A stretch of 64,000 bases of DNA from positions 39,934-103,933 of the forward strand of contig JANQBS010000144.1 of assembly GCA_033085395.1 (NCBI GenBank), in the 5' to 3' direction. Below the pieces are notes generated by a model. That model was not told the origin of the DNA and made no database searches. It saw only the letters and a program-made list of their open reading frames with translations. Shown here piece by piece: positions 23,690 through 34,766 of the stretch. Position numbers and translations under genes: made by a program. Source of the DNA: Xanthoparmelia taractica. Its lineage: Eukaryota > Ascomycota > Lecanoromycetes > Lecanorales > Parmeliaceae. Positions within the stretch are counted from its first letter, which is position 1, and each line of letters opens with the position of its first letter.

Positions 23690-25367
23690 ATGGTGTTCCT
23701 CCGGACTGGCGCACGTGGCACTTTTATACAAAAATCAATAATCATCATCTTGGCATTCATATGTATAGCTTCCTTGTTAGCCAACCGCGAGAAAGTAAGT
23801 CCCCGCACGAGATGTGGCACAGTGTCTCTCTAACTAAACCTTGCTCAAATAGCTTTCTACCTCAATAAATAATACTGTTGGACGGCCCCAGCAAGCATCG
23901 ACCCCTGACGACGCTGCTTCGCAAAATGTCCAGGCGTCCGCGACAGACGTGCAGGCTCCCACGAACGACCACGAAGCCTCAGATGCATCTCTACACCTCC
24001 TCGTACCTGCAACTAGCAGCAACCAATACTTCTGCCAGCTCCTCCTCTCAGCAGCTGTCCTGAACTATCCCACACCCACTCTCATCAACTGGGCCGCCAA
24101 GGAAGATGAGAACGCATTTGTCCAGCACATTGCAAAAGTCAGTAAGATTCTTGAATACCTGAAGAGCGTTCCCCAAGGCAAAGAGAAGGACTTGGTCCTC
24201 ATCGTCGATGGATTCGATGTCTGGTTCCAGCTGCGCTCAGACGTGCTGATAAAGAGGTACTTTGCCATAAACAAGGCAGCCAACAAGAGGATATCCAAAG
24301 CCCTTGGGAATGTGGCAAAAGAAGAGGACATCAAGCAGACGGTGATATTCGGCCCGGATAAGCTATGTTGGCCCTCTGGGGACGACGGAGGCCGTGCTGC
24401 GTGCTGGGCATTGCCTCAATCCACGCTACCCAAGGATGCCTTTGGACCGATCAACGATACAGACATTGTCACCGCCATTTCTGACCCCATCCATGCTCGA
24501 CCACGCTGGCTGAATTCAGGGACCGTCATGGGTACTTTGAGAGACGTACGAGCTGTATTCGAGGCCACCCTGGACTTTGTCAACAAGAATCACACGTCGG
24601 ATTCCGACCAGTGGTATCTCGCCAATCTATTTGCCGAACAAGAGTACTCACGTACGTTGCTGCAGCAAAAGCCATCCTTTAATAAGCCTGCACACCCCGA
24701 AACTCCTGTAATTGAGAAGGGGAAAAAGACCGAGTACCACATTGGGCTTGACTATGAATCTGAGCTTTTTCAAACAGTTGGCTACTATCAGAATTTCATC
24801 TCTTGGCTGTGGTACGATGCTGCGAAAGGCAAAGGGCAGCAGCTTAGCCAGTCCTTCACTAATCCGCACGGATTCGAGCTCCCAGAGGACATTCAAGCAT
24901 CACCACCGCCTTTTTCCGTGGAAAGCAAGTCCCACTGGGAGACTACGACTGAGGGAGATGAAGAAATAAGGGAAGCTGCAACCAAACTACCCCTCGATCG
25001 TAACTGGAAAGACTTGCCTCTTGCCACCAACGTGGTCACGAAGCGGATCTTCGCCGTTTTACATTTCACCTTTGTGAAAGAATTGCGAGACGAATGGTGG
25101 CAGAAAATGTGGTACTATCCTCAAGGCCAAGAACTTCTCCTGGCATCTGCAAGACAGCCCAAAGCTCCGATCATCGCCAAGCCCGTCCAAGGACGAAGGT
25201 GGTGGAATGCGGACGCATCTCACCTGGCGGACTCTGAACAGGTGCTAAAGTCGACACAAGGCCAGAAAGGCGGTGCCTGGAGTGACCAGGGGATATGGGT
25301 GCCTTGGAATGATGTGTGCTCAGCACATGAAGGTCTCATCTTTCCCGCGAAGACGGAAGACCAATAA
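23690..25367 (+). CDS. Type-II membrane protein, putative DxD glycosyltransferase-like
   Basis: Exons 23690-23794 and 23853-25367 give 539 residues. A short basic tail and one hydrophobic segment (about residues 15-29, KSIIIILAFICIASLLA) form a signal anchor typical of Golgi enzymes. The lumenal part has LVLIVDGFDVWFQL near residue 154, which resembles the D-x-x-D strand of collagen-galactosyltransferase/PLOD-type glycosyltransferases. RPRWLNSGTVMG and SDQWYLANLFAEQEYSR follow, an arrangement also seen in that fold. A paired-Trp C-terminus (GRRWWNAD) is present. This belongs to a conserved fungal family of unknown function. The enzyme assignment is inference from the motif and topology; donor and acceptor are unknown. 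Confidence 0.82.
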
Positions 25368-25899
25368 CATTGGAGGCGATGGCGCTATGGCGGGTTGGAT
25401 AGGTTATTGATCTGTAAGTATTGCATATAAGTATCAAAAGATTCAAGATGTTTTATTATCAGATCTGAGATAGCCAGCTCACGCTGTCAGTGTCCTTGCG
25501 TCCTTTGAAAGGAATCTTACGGTATGAAGAATTCGGTCCCGGATTTACTCGACTGTACCTGCAATTGCCTGTAATTCTTGTCAGCTACTTATGCGATATC
25601 TTCCATCAGCAGTCCTATCCAGAGCTGTTGCAAAAATGCCCACGCTGAGTTGCCGCTTGACGTCATTTACAGGGAAAAGTGGAGTCCAACTGTCCACCAA
25701 GTAAAAGAATAACGTACCTAAATACTGAAGGACCTCTAGCTCGACACTCCGTCTGGAGTAACGTCGGAGTAGCCCAACCATCTCGCTAAACTTTGCAAGA
25801 AAATTTCGATTGACGGCTTAACAACTTCCCTGGGAGTGAAGACTCCATTATCTTGCCAGCCACTGCCTACACCTAAGCTGCTGTTCGACATTTCTGGAT
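25368..25899. other. Intergenic
   Basis: About 530 bp between two genes on the plus strand. It probably holds the terminator of the first and the promoter of the MFS gene. Nothing else is seen. Confidence 0.4.
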
Positions 25900-27703
25900 A
25901 TGGCTTCAGAAGACAAAGATGGATCTGCTCAGCTGCGAAACCTCCCTGATCACGACGATTCCAGCGTCGAGTCCTTTGATAAAGACCTTGCCGCAGCGAT
26001 TGTCTCAGATCATGCTCGGGAATTTGATCGCGTCACGGAGCGTCGAGTCTTGCGAAAGATTGACATGTATTTGATTCCATGGATGTGGCTCGGCTATGGA
26101 TTTGTCTACTATGACAAGGTGAGAGACGAAGAAGAAGGAGAAGAAGGCAAGAAGAGGAGGGGGAAAGATGTGATCTGATGCATTAATAGGCCATCCTAGG
26201 CAGCGCCGTCCTCTTTGGCATGACCAAAGACCTCTCGCTTAGCGTCGTCAATACACATACCCACCCTCCAACGACCGTCACAACGCGCCTAAGCTGGGCG
26301 ACATCAATCTTCTACTTCGGCATGCTCGCCGGTCTCTACCCTATGACTTTTATGCTTCAGCGCTTCCAGGTAGGTAGAGTATTAGGCGTTCTAGTCATCC
26401 TCTGGGGCATGGTTGCTATGCTCACCGCCACTGTGACATCGTGGCGGGGACTTTTTGCCCAACGCTTCTTCCTTGGGTTCATCGAGAGTGTGATGCCGAC
26501 TGCTTTCATGTGCATAATCAGCGGATATTATACGCAACAAGAGCAAGCTCTTCGCCAAAGCTGGTGGTTCTCTTCGACCGGTGGTTGGACGATCATCGGA
26601 GGCGCGTTAAACTATGGCTTTGCTCAGATCACGGGCGGGTCGTTGGCACGATGGCAGTACATCTATCTTTTGGCCGGCTCGCTGACGGTGCTTTTTGGAT
26701 GCGTGTGTTTTGCGGTTCCCAACTCGGAAGTTTCGGCCTGGTTCCTTACGCCGGCGGAGCGCGTAGTCGCTGTGGAGAGATTGCGGAAGGGCCAGACGGG
26801 CGTGCGGTGTCAGAAGTTGAAGGGCTCGCAGATTCGGGAGGCAGCGTTGGATGTCAAGGTCTGGCTCGTTGCACTGATGATGGCTGCTGCGTATACTGTC
26901 AATGGTGCGGTCAGCGGTTTCGGACCGCTCATTGTGTCCACGTTTGGGTGGGTCTCCTCGTGGAGCTTTGCGGGTTTGGCTTTTCCGCTGATCCGAATCA
27001 TAACAGCTGGTCGACTCTTGACTCTATACTTCTTCAATTTCCTCTCGGTGGCGTTGTCTTTATCTTCATCCTCCTGACGGGATACCTCTCCAGCAGGATA
27101 CCCAACGTACGACTGATCCTTCTCATCCTCTGCTGCCTACCTGTCATCGCCGGGTGCGCAATGATCTGGCGAAGCAGCTGGACCCACCGAGCTGCCACAC
27201 CCATAGCCGGTTACACGATCATTGGGTTCTTTGGACCGGTTGTTAGTCTCATCATCAGTATCGGCATGGCCAACGTTGCAGGCGCCACCAAGAAGAGCTG
27301 TACTGCAGCCGCCATCTTCGTTGCGTACTGCGTAGGAAACGTAAGCCACGCTGACAAACCTTCGCTACCTTGATAGTCCAAAATCCTGATATTAGGTTTG
27401 GCAGATAATCGGACCGCAACTCATCAAGACGCCGACAATCAAACGGCATTATCCTGAGTTGTGGCTCGGACTCATTATTTGGTTAGTGCTTGAATTTTGT
27501 CCTTTCGGAAATAGTTGAGGGCCTGCTAATGCTGTGATTTCAGCTACTGCATTGTCATCGTTCTGGCCATGACGTTATACTATGTTCTTTACATGGAGAA
27601 CAAACGCCGAGAGTCTCTCCGGGTGGACGAGGAAGAGCGGGATCGACTGGCGTTCATGGATCTGACGGATAAGGAGAACCCTTACTTTCGCTATGTGCTA
27701 TAA
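25900..27703 (+). CDS. MFS permease, Dal5/allantoate (anion:cation symporter) type
   Basis: Five exons, 25900-26118, 26190-26947, 27007-27340, 27396-27481 and 27544-27703, give 518 residues with all phases matching. The cytoplasmic N-terminus leads to RVLRKIDMYLIPWMWLGYGFVYYDK, the conserved entry to helix 1 in this family. LSWATSIFYFGMLAG, FLGFIESVMPTAF (the loop 4-5 region) and SSWTHRAATPIAGY-like loops follow. Twelve hydrophobic segments can be counted. The protein ends with the basic tail ENKRRESLR. Family members import allantoate, nicotinate, pantothenate, biotin precursors or small peptides with protons at the plasma membrane. The substrate here is unknown. Confidence 0.88.
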
Positions 27704-27994
27704 AGATTAGATTAGCAGCCGAACTTCTTGGCCGTGCGTCCTCACTCTCTTTCCTGTCCAGCTTACCTTGCTACTACATAGTAGCGGACCTAGCGCCATG
27801 TGCGATCGGCAGTGGTCATGCTCAAGCTTTGTGAAGCTTAATTCGAATCCCACGTCTAGAGGAGAAGGAGTAGAGTACCGACGAGTAGAAGAAAACATCT
27901 TCGCCGCTAACAGGTATTCTACCAAGCAGTTCTATTGACTCCTACGTCCGGTCATACACCTGGCATGTTGGTAGTATCTGTATACCGCATACGG

Positions 27995-28630
27995 TGAGGT
28001 GTGAAGAGTCTATTGGAAGTATATGTCACTTTTGACGAACCAAGTCGGCTTCGACAGCAAGCAAATCGTCTTCATGTCGCTCGTCGGTGGCGGCTCGCTG
28101 CTCCTAGGCACCATGCCCACCATCTCCTACATGTAGCGTTTGGGCCGCCGTTTTTCTGGGCCTGCGCCATGCTGCCGGGCTTCTTCATCGGATGCTCCTG
28201 CCTCATCGACCCCGAGGGCCGCTACATCACCGGCCCTCCCTCATCCTCTACGAAGACCTTCTTCGGCTCCTACGCCCGCCTCGCCTGCGTCCCCTCCACC
28301 CCGCACAAGTCTACCCAACCCGTACCTCCGCTCCCCCCTACTTACGGCATGGAAACCCTCAGACGTCACCCTCCTCCTCCTCCTCCTCCTCCTCCTCCTC
28401 TTCTTCTTCTTCTACTTCTGCTCCCGGCCCGTCCACCTACTTTCTCCTTCTTTCTCCAACATGCAACAAGCCGCTCATATTCCCGCCCCCCTCGGCCCCA
28501 CCCTCGCCCTCGGCTTGCTTCTACCAGCATCTCTCGCGTTTTTGTACCCGAGACGAAAGAATAAATGAGACGTTGGAGGAACTCGATGTGCTGGTTCCCA
28601 TAGCAGCCTTGTTCAAGCGGAAGTTGATGG
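27995..28630 (+). pseudogene. Decayed C-terminal half of an MFS sugar transporter
   Basis: Fragments of a hexose/polyol-type MFS transporter appear in successive frames. SLLTNQVGFDSKQIVFMSL and GGGSLLLGTMPTISYM are followed by an in-frame TAG. Then comes LGRRFFWACAMLPGFF, TYGMETL, a Leu/Phe-rich stretch made from a CTC/TTC microsatellite, FSNMQQAA, and finally VFVPETKE and LEELDVL, the usual cytoplasmic exit motif of sugar porters. Stops and frame changes break it several times and the N-terminal six helices are absent, so it cannot encode an intact carrier. It sits directly downstream of the intact MFS gene but belongs to a different MFS subfamily, so it is not a tandem copy of it. Confidence 0.72.
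28372..28425. repeat. (CTC)n/(TTC)n microsatellite inside the transporter relic
   Basis: About eleven CTC triplets run into TTC triplets. They probably expanded after loss of coding constraint. Confidence 0.85.
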
Positions 28631-28762
28631 GCGTGGCGGAGAGAGAATATGGCGGATTTGGCGAGCGGGAGGTCGGGGGTGGGTGGGGTGTTTGGGCTTA
28701 GGTGGCGCTGAGAGTGTGTTGTCTGAGGTTGGTTCATGATGATGTGGTGGTTGGGAAGGGGG

Positions 28763-29165
28763 CGAGTGCTGTGCGGGGTTGATTTTGGGTTTGGTGTGGG
28801 GGGGGGGGGGGGTTGTGACGGTGAGAGGGGGTTGTCTTTCTTTCTCGAATGCTGTGCACGGTTGATCTTTGTCGGAGGGGAATTGTTTGTGATGGTGAGA
28901 GGGGGACGTCTTTTTCTTTGACGAAACAGGGGAGAGAGGGTCCAGAGGTGGTGGTTGGGGAAGAGAGGATGCGGAGGGGAGTGTATTGTGACGGTGAAAG
29001 GGCTTTGTCTTTGAAGAATGGAGGGGGGGGGGGTTCCGAATGCTGTGCAGGGTTGATTTGTGTTGGATAGGGGGTTGTTCTGATGGTGAGTGGGGTTTGT
29101 CTTTTTCTTTGAAGAAACTGGGGAGAGGGGGTCCAGAGGTGGCGATGGAGGAGGAAATGATTTGT
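28763..29165. repeat. G-rich imperfect tandem repeat with poly-G runs
   Basis: A recurring unit begins GA(A/G)TGCTGTGC(A/G)(C/G)GGTTGAT at about 28763, 28847 and 29038. It continues with GATGGTGAG..., a GTCTTTTTCTTTGA(A/C)GAAAC block and GGGTCCAGAGGTGG. The last two copies are about 190 bp apart and the first is shortened. Runs of 15 G (28798-28812) and 11 G (29023-29033) occur. The repeat makes long Pro/His-rich antisense frames (28366-29261, minus strand) that I do not regard as genes. Confidence 0.8.
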
Positions 29166-29454
29166 AGGTTGCAAGTCTTGGATACCATTTTGCTCTTGAG
29201 CTATGTTCGGGAGGCAATTGTGTAGATGCCTTACGCGCGTGATGACTGACTGGGATCCCATGTATATATTTGGTAAATGAATGAGTTGAATAATTTGGAT
29301 GAAATCATTGTCTATAGGTATTTGTTCGACGATGCGGATCCCCCCTTATGAGACCTCTCCCAAGTAAAGCAGGCTTTTAAATATCTTACAAGAAGCGAAT
29401 ATCAGGTTTTAAAGGACCCGTCCAGATATTCCAAAACGAACAATTCAAGTCACG

Positions 29455-30856
29455 TCAACGCGCTCCGCCGCTCTCGGCCCTCAACAACTCCGCCACATCG
29501 TCGTCCAAATCAGCCATGGCATCCTCCCCGCTTCCGAAATCCGGGTAATCGTCGTCCAGCTTTCGCTTCTTCGCTATTCCGCCGCTGGCACTGCCTGGTG
29601 TTCCCGGGTAATGACGGACTGGAGGCATGGAAAGACTGGAAAGCAGATCCGCTCCTGCTGTTGGGGGTGCAATTGGTGCATGATGAAAGGGTGGAGTGGG
29701 CTGGACGTGAGTAGCCGGAGCTGCTTGAGTTGCATCAAGAGGAGTGCCGGCTGGCGTGCTGGATTCCGGCGGCGGGGGAGTGAGTTCTTCGACGTCTGGA
29801 CGCTCCGGTTCGACGGATGCGCTATCATTGGGCGACATGACTCCGCCGTTGGTTCTTGGATCGGAGATCGGACTGCCATGCGCTACCACGGGCGTCGAGG
29901 GCGCAGAGAGCCCACGCATAATGCCATCTTCAACTTCCCGCTTCTTGGCCTCAATGACATTCTTCCGAGTCACCAGAGTCTCCTTCTGAGCTTCCTCGCG
30001 GGCTAAAGTGGCACGGTTGGTCTCAATGATGCTCTTCAATCCAGCTATGAGGTTGCGACGAGCCTTGATGCTCTCAGAGACAGCCCCCTCGGCGTTAGCG
30101 AGGTTTTTGAGTAGAGCGCTGAGGCGAGCTGCATGTACTGGAGGAGTTGGTGTAGGCTTGCTTGGGTCAGTGAGCTTGTCATACTCGGAGTCGGCTGTGG
30201 GCACTGCGCTAAGGGTTGTTGCTGCTGCTTTGGAGACGGCGATTTGGAGGGGAACGAGGGGTTCGATCTCTGAAGGCGCCGAAGGGCCAGATGAGCCGGA
30301 GAAGAGAGAACCGCCAAGTAAGGGCTTCTTGCTGGAGGAGCGTGTTTTGTCGAGTTCTGCGGGTGGATTAGCTGTGTCCTAATTCAGAGGAAGCCTGCAG
30401 CGTACCGTCTATGCGAGCTTCGACAGCTTCTTGAATTGTGGGTTCGAATATCTGCCGCTGCCTCCACACCTCGACTACTCGTCGTAGTTTCTGCTGAACT
30501 TCATTTGTAGCTCCTTTGTATGCAATGGCCGTAGCTTCGGCGAGGATCGGAGAAAACGCGATGATAAAGTCATCCTTCTTTCTGACCTTGGATTGCTGCG
30601 CGACTTCATTTGCGAGGTAGATCAAGTTGAGTCGTTTGTTGGAGCCAGAGTCCTTTAGTCGCTGAAGCCATAGTGTAGCGGTGCGATCTGCATGTCTCCT
30701 GCAAACAAGAAATCAGTCGAGAGTGAGTCAAAGGTTTGCTACGGGAAAGTTGCCGTACCTATGGAACATGACCCATTGAGCTACAGTGACTATGCTCTCT
30801 TGGGTCTCATTCAGAGCTGACAGCTTCGCCTTGACGGCGTCGTCTGTATACGCCAT
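29455..30856 (-). CDS. rtt103: Rtt103-type CID protein, RNA polymerase II CTD binding
   Basis: Exons 30856-30759, 30698-30406 and 30356-29455 give 430 residues. Residues 1-135 form a CTD-interaction domain: an eight-helix module with SIVTVAQWVMFHRRHADRTA, LWLQRLK, KRLNLIYLANEV, FSPILAEA and LRRVVEVWRQRQIF. A helical region with ANAEGAVSESIKARRNLIAGL follows, and then a Pro-rich tail with the basic patch KKRKLDDDYPDFGS. Rtt103 binds Ser2-phosphorylated CTD and helps recruit the Rat1 exonuclease for transcription termination in the nucleus. The second intron was fixed at 49 nt because the acceptor CCGCAG restores the conserved ELDKTRSSSKK. It is divergent from the clathrin light chain gene. Confidence 0.9.
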
Positions 30857-31138
30857 CTCTACTGCTCTACAATTTTCCTGCGCCTAGTCACTGATTGGTT
30901 GTGTTGTTGTGAATGATGGTGTTCAAACAAAGGCGGGCGAAAATTGTATGCTAAACAACCTTGACTTTAGGACTCGCCTTTGATACGGGTATTACACCGG
31001 AGTTCCCCAAGACTTTACTGACTGTGAAGTCTACACGCTCTTTCATTTTCTCCGCGCCCATTCAACATCACACCCAGCTATTCGATTGCTATTACCTATT
31101 CATCTAATGATTGTTTTTACCAAGGTTTAATAGAGATC
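30857..31138. promoter_or_regulatory. Divergent promoter of rtt103 and the clathrin light chain gene
   Basis: A 282-bp interval between two divergent start codons must hold both promoters. No clear TATA box is visible. Confidence 0.5.
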
Positions 31139-32087
31139 ATGGCAGATAGGTTCCCTTCACTAGAAGACTTTGGGGCTGGTAATACCAAAATCCATCCATG
31201 ATTTCTCGCTGGACCTTATACTGATCTTACTGCCTAGGTGATACTGGCCCAACAAGCAATGGGGCATCAGGCCACGATGGGGCCACAGCAGGGGATGACT
31301 TCTTAACACGTGAGCGAGCAGCACTAGGGGATGATGCCGCCCAATTTGCATCTGCCGATGATAATGCTGCCACTGTTGAAGATGGGGACGATGATTTGCT
31401 AGGAGGTGGAGGAAGCTATGGTGGAGGCCATGCTGGGGGCAAAGAAATCACAGAGTTTGAGAGCTCATTTCCGGCAATGGATACTCGAAATCAGGTAGGT
31501 TGTGATTGTTAGGCGTCTTCAACACGCATCGAGCTCTGCAGCTAATCAACCCAACCAGAGCGTTGGTCCCGGGGGAACAATCACCGGCTCAAGCCTGCCT
31601 TTCCAGCCAGCTCAACCACAGCCATCCTATGGTGGATACGGAGCGCCGGAAGAAGAAGAGACAGAGCCTATACGGTAAGCCGTCCCATTACCGTGGTAGA
31701 AGTGAAGAAGGACGGTTTCTTTAACACTAGCATAGCCAATGGCGAGAACGGCGCGACCTTGCCCTCGCCGAGCGGGAAAAGATTTCAGCCTCTAAGAAAG
31801 AGGAGACAATAAAAGCAGCCCGACAAGCGATTGACGATTTCTACGAGAACTACTCCCAAAAGACCGAGAAGACCATCGCCAAGACACGCAAAGATGCTGA
31901 AGAGTTCCTGGCAAATCGAGAGGATACTTCCGCCGGCGGTACAAGCTGGGAGCGGATTGCCAAGTTGGTGGACTTGAGTGGAAAGGGCACAAAGGGTGGA
32001 GCGAGCGGAACGGGCAAAGAAAAGTTTAGGGAGCTGTTAATTGACCTGAGGAAGGACGAGAAGGCCCCTGGAGCAACGGGCTACTAA
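31139..32087 (+). CDS. clc1: Clathrin light chain
   Basis: Four exons, 31139-31178, 31238-31494, 31559-31674 and 31736-32087, give 254 residues. It starts with MADRFPSLEDF and continues with a Gly/Asp-rich acidic region and EITEFESSFPAMDTRNQ, matching the conserved N-terminal motif of light chains. A Pro/Gln/Gly segment is followed by the heavy-chain-binding helix from about residue 138 (RQWRERRDLALAEREKIS, QAIDDFYENY). A conserved C-terminus with WERIAKLVDLS and RELLIDLRKDE completes it. The protein coats vesicles at the plasma membrane and trans-Golgi together with clathrin heavy chain. Length and architecture fit the family. Confidence 0.93.
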
Positions 32088-32377
32088 ATGTATCGATATC
32101 AGGGAGGCATTGATCATACGCGTGTCTAAGACTAGCTAAGGCGTTCGAGGCGGGTGCGATACCTGAGCATTTCTGGCCGTAGCAAGAAGAGACCAAGCTA
32201 TTAGAATACAAGTGAATATAATCAATCAGGCTGCCAAGTTCGTGGTATTAGGTCATTGCACTGACGTCTGAATCTTATGACGGATTCGAGCCGAGCCTTT
32301 CCCATGGCCAATGCCCATAAGCACGTTTACCCTCCCAAAGTTTCCCCAACTGCAAGTACAAGTCAAGTACGCCCACC

Positions 32378-33997
32378 ATGGTAGTCAATTACAGTAAATG
32401 GGATGCCCTCGAGCTCTCCGATGACTCAGACATCGAAGTACACCCCAATGTCGACAAACGTTCCTTCATCCGAGCAAAGCAAAATCAGATACATCAAGCA
32501 CGCTACCAACGACGGCACGAGATCAGTACGCTCAAATACGAGCGAGTAGTCAACGATGGCATGCTCGAACGTATTGACGCTCTTCTGGCATCTCTCCGCA
32601 ATCATGCGGCTCAAGCGCAGGGAGACAACCCAGATGAATTCATGATGCAGGCGCTGATGGAGTGTGCTGGGGATCCTGCGAATGACAAGCCGCCAGATCC
32701 ACCAGAGGGCGTGCATTATAAGGAGGACCAAACTCTATTCTCGCAGATGATTGCTGGCTTGGTAGATCAGGTGAAGAAAGAGATTGGACCCGAGCCGGAC
32801 GACTGGTACGAGAAATATGTGAAGGGTGTGGAGGGACACAAGTTAAAAGTGCAGAATCTACAGAAGGATCTATCTGCCCGGCTAGAGCAGCTGGAGAAGG
32901 AGGAGGCGAGTAAGATCACAAGTGACAGCATACACGAGGGTTTCAACACATCCTCTGTATCGAAAGAAAAAGAGAAGCCGAAGCCGAAACCTAAGCCGGA
33001 GGCTGTGGAAGTGCTCAATCCAGGATCGCTCAAGAAGAAACCATTACAGCGGCTTGATAGCGAAGGCCAGACCTCAGGTGCTGATGCAGACGTGGACGAG
33101 CCTGGAGCTGTAGACGATATAAAAGACGATGATCAGGATATCGAGCCTACGAAACTTGGAAGGGAATTCGCCAAAATCAAGATGGGTAGCTATAGGGAAT
33201 GTCTGAAGTTCATATCTGAGCACCCTGAAGTGGTTGCGGAACGAGAGACAGACGGGCTGCTTGTGGAGGCATTCAACGCTCAAATGGATGGCAAGGCAGC
33301 CTACGCAAAACAATGTGTTCACCAAGCCTTGTTGCTTCAATACTGCAGATCCCTTGGCAAAGATGGAGTGGGCCTCTTCTTCAAACGGTGAATGTCTCTA
33401 TGCTCCGACCCATGACCTTCACTAACAACCCATAGAATCACCACACCCGGCCACAATGCCCAAAAGGTCTTCCTCGACGACGTCAACAGTACCTACGCAC
33501 GTATCCGTACCCGCACCGCCGAACTGGCCAAAGAGCGCGCCGCCAACCCCAAAGGCACCGAGACCGAAGTCGAGCAAATCCAACTGCACGCCGTAGAACC
33601 CGGCACGGAAATCCACATCAACGTCCCCCAGCCCAACAGCACGGAAGAGATTGAGCAACAGGCTCGCGTCATCTTCGAGCGGTTCCCGCCGGGCTTGCAG
33701 AGGGCGTTGGAGAGTGGCAGTTTGGATCGCGTGAATGAGGTGCTGGGGAAGATGAGCGTGAGCGAGGCGGAGGAAGTGGTGGAGCAGTTGGGTGAGGGTG
33801 GCATGTTGAGTTTGGAGGAGGGCGTTATTGATTCCACGACGGAGGAGGGCAGGGAGAGGTTGAAGGAGCTGGAGAGGGAGGCGAGGGGAGAGAAGGAGAT
33901 TGGGGAGCCTGGGGGTGTAGTAGAAGAAGAAGAGGGGGCTGAGGCTGGGTTGAAGCAAGGGAAGGCGGATGAGGTGGAAGTTGCGGATGTGGATTAG
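32378..33997 (+). CDS. cdc37: Cdc37, Hsp90 kinase-targeting co-chaperone
   Basis: Exons 32378-33387 and 33436-33997 give 523 residues. The N-terminus MVVNYSKWDALELSDDSD includes the conserved SDDSD casein-kinase-2 site. The helical kinase-binding domain includes KRSFIRAKQNQIHQARYQR. A Lys/Pro-rich linker (KPKPKPKPEA) precedes the Hsp90-binding domain (REFAKIKMGSYRECLKFISEH, KQCVHQALLLQYCRSLGKDG). The C-terminal domain lies in exon 2 (VFLDDVNSTYARIR, INVPQP), followed by an acidic Glu-rich tail. Cdc37 loads protein kinases onto Hsp90 in the cytosol. The long acidic tail is species-variable. Confidence 0.93.
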
Positions 33998-34766
33998 AAA
34001 GTTGTGTAGATACCTTATATAGCAGCTACGGATTGCTTTGCGTTGCCACATCTGGCGGTCCCATGGTTGTGGTTGTACGTCCTTTACTCGGGCTGTGGAT
34101 TGACCCTTGAACTCGCCACAGCACACAATGCGGATTGAAATGAATATACTCTCTGTATGTATCGAGTTGATACAATATACAACACTTTGCTCTGCTCCAC
34201 TCCATCTCGACTTCAGCACTTTCAACGGTTTGGTCCTTTGTCATCGAAAACCAGACTTCTCAGCATATAACTCGGCAGGTGAGATTGCGTCTACGAGCTG
34301 GCATTTGCGGCGTTGGCCAAAAGGCTCTCCTGTCTTTTATTTGTAGCCTGCAGCATTGCTAAGTGTCGTGGGTTGATTTAGCGGTGACATAGCATTGACT
34401 TGGTGCTGGCGTGTAAACGGTAACAGTGGAATGAATGAGAGGGTAGTGCAGCAGGGATTGGGATGGCAGTGGTTGAATGGTGAGGAAGATGAGGAAGATG
34501 ACCAAATTTGATGGTACGGAGGCGATTGTTTGGGAATGTTCCGGGAGGGTTCGATGCAACGAAAATGAGGAATTTGAGTCTTATGATGATGATGATGAAG
34601 ATAATGGCAAATTTCGGAGTGGACATGGAGAGGTGGAACGATAGCATTGATTCCATTGTGACACGACTTTAATGGGCGTATCAACGATGATGTCCCTTGG
34701 TAAACTCGAGGCCCATTGGGCGCTACGGATTTATTGGGAATTTCGGTGGGGAGGAACTCGAGGAAT
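33998..34766. other. Convergent intergenic region
   Basis: About 770 bp between the 3' ends of cdc37 and the small gene at 34767. It contains a short GAT/ATG triplet run near 34583-34598 and no recognisable gene. Confidence 0.45.

Noticed and set aside
27795..27865. tRNA-like stretch with CGGCAGTGG and ATTCGAATCCC words
   Set aside because: The bases flanking the TTCGAAT loop do not form the T stem, and no acceptor stem pairs across the region.
28366..29261. Long Pro/His-rich minus-strand reading frames (up to 283 codons)
   Set aside because: They are generated by the G-rich tandem repeat and the relic's microsatellite in several frames at once; composition is low complexity.
30372..30405. 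34-nt second intron for rtt103 using the acceptor GACACAG
   Set aside because: Too short for a fungal intron and inserts ANPPA; the next acceptor, CCGCAG, gives 49 nt and the conserved ELDK.
33422..34225. 267-codon minus-strand frame
   Set aside because: It is antisense to the second exon of cdc37 and has no family resemblance.
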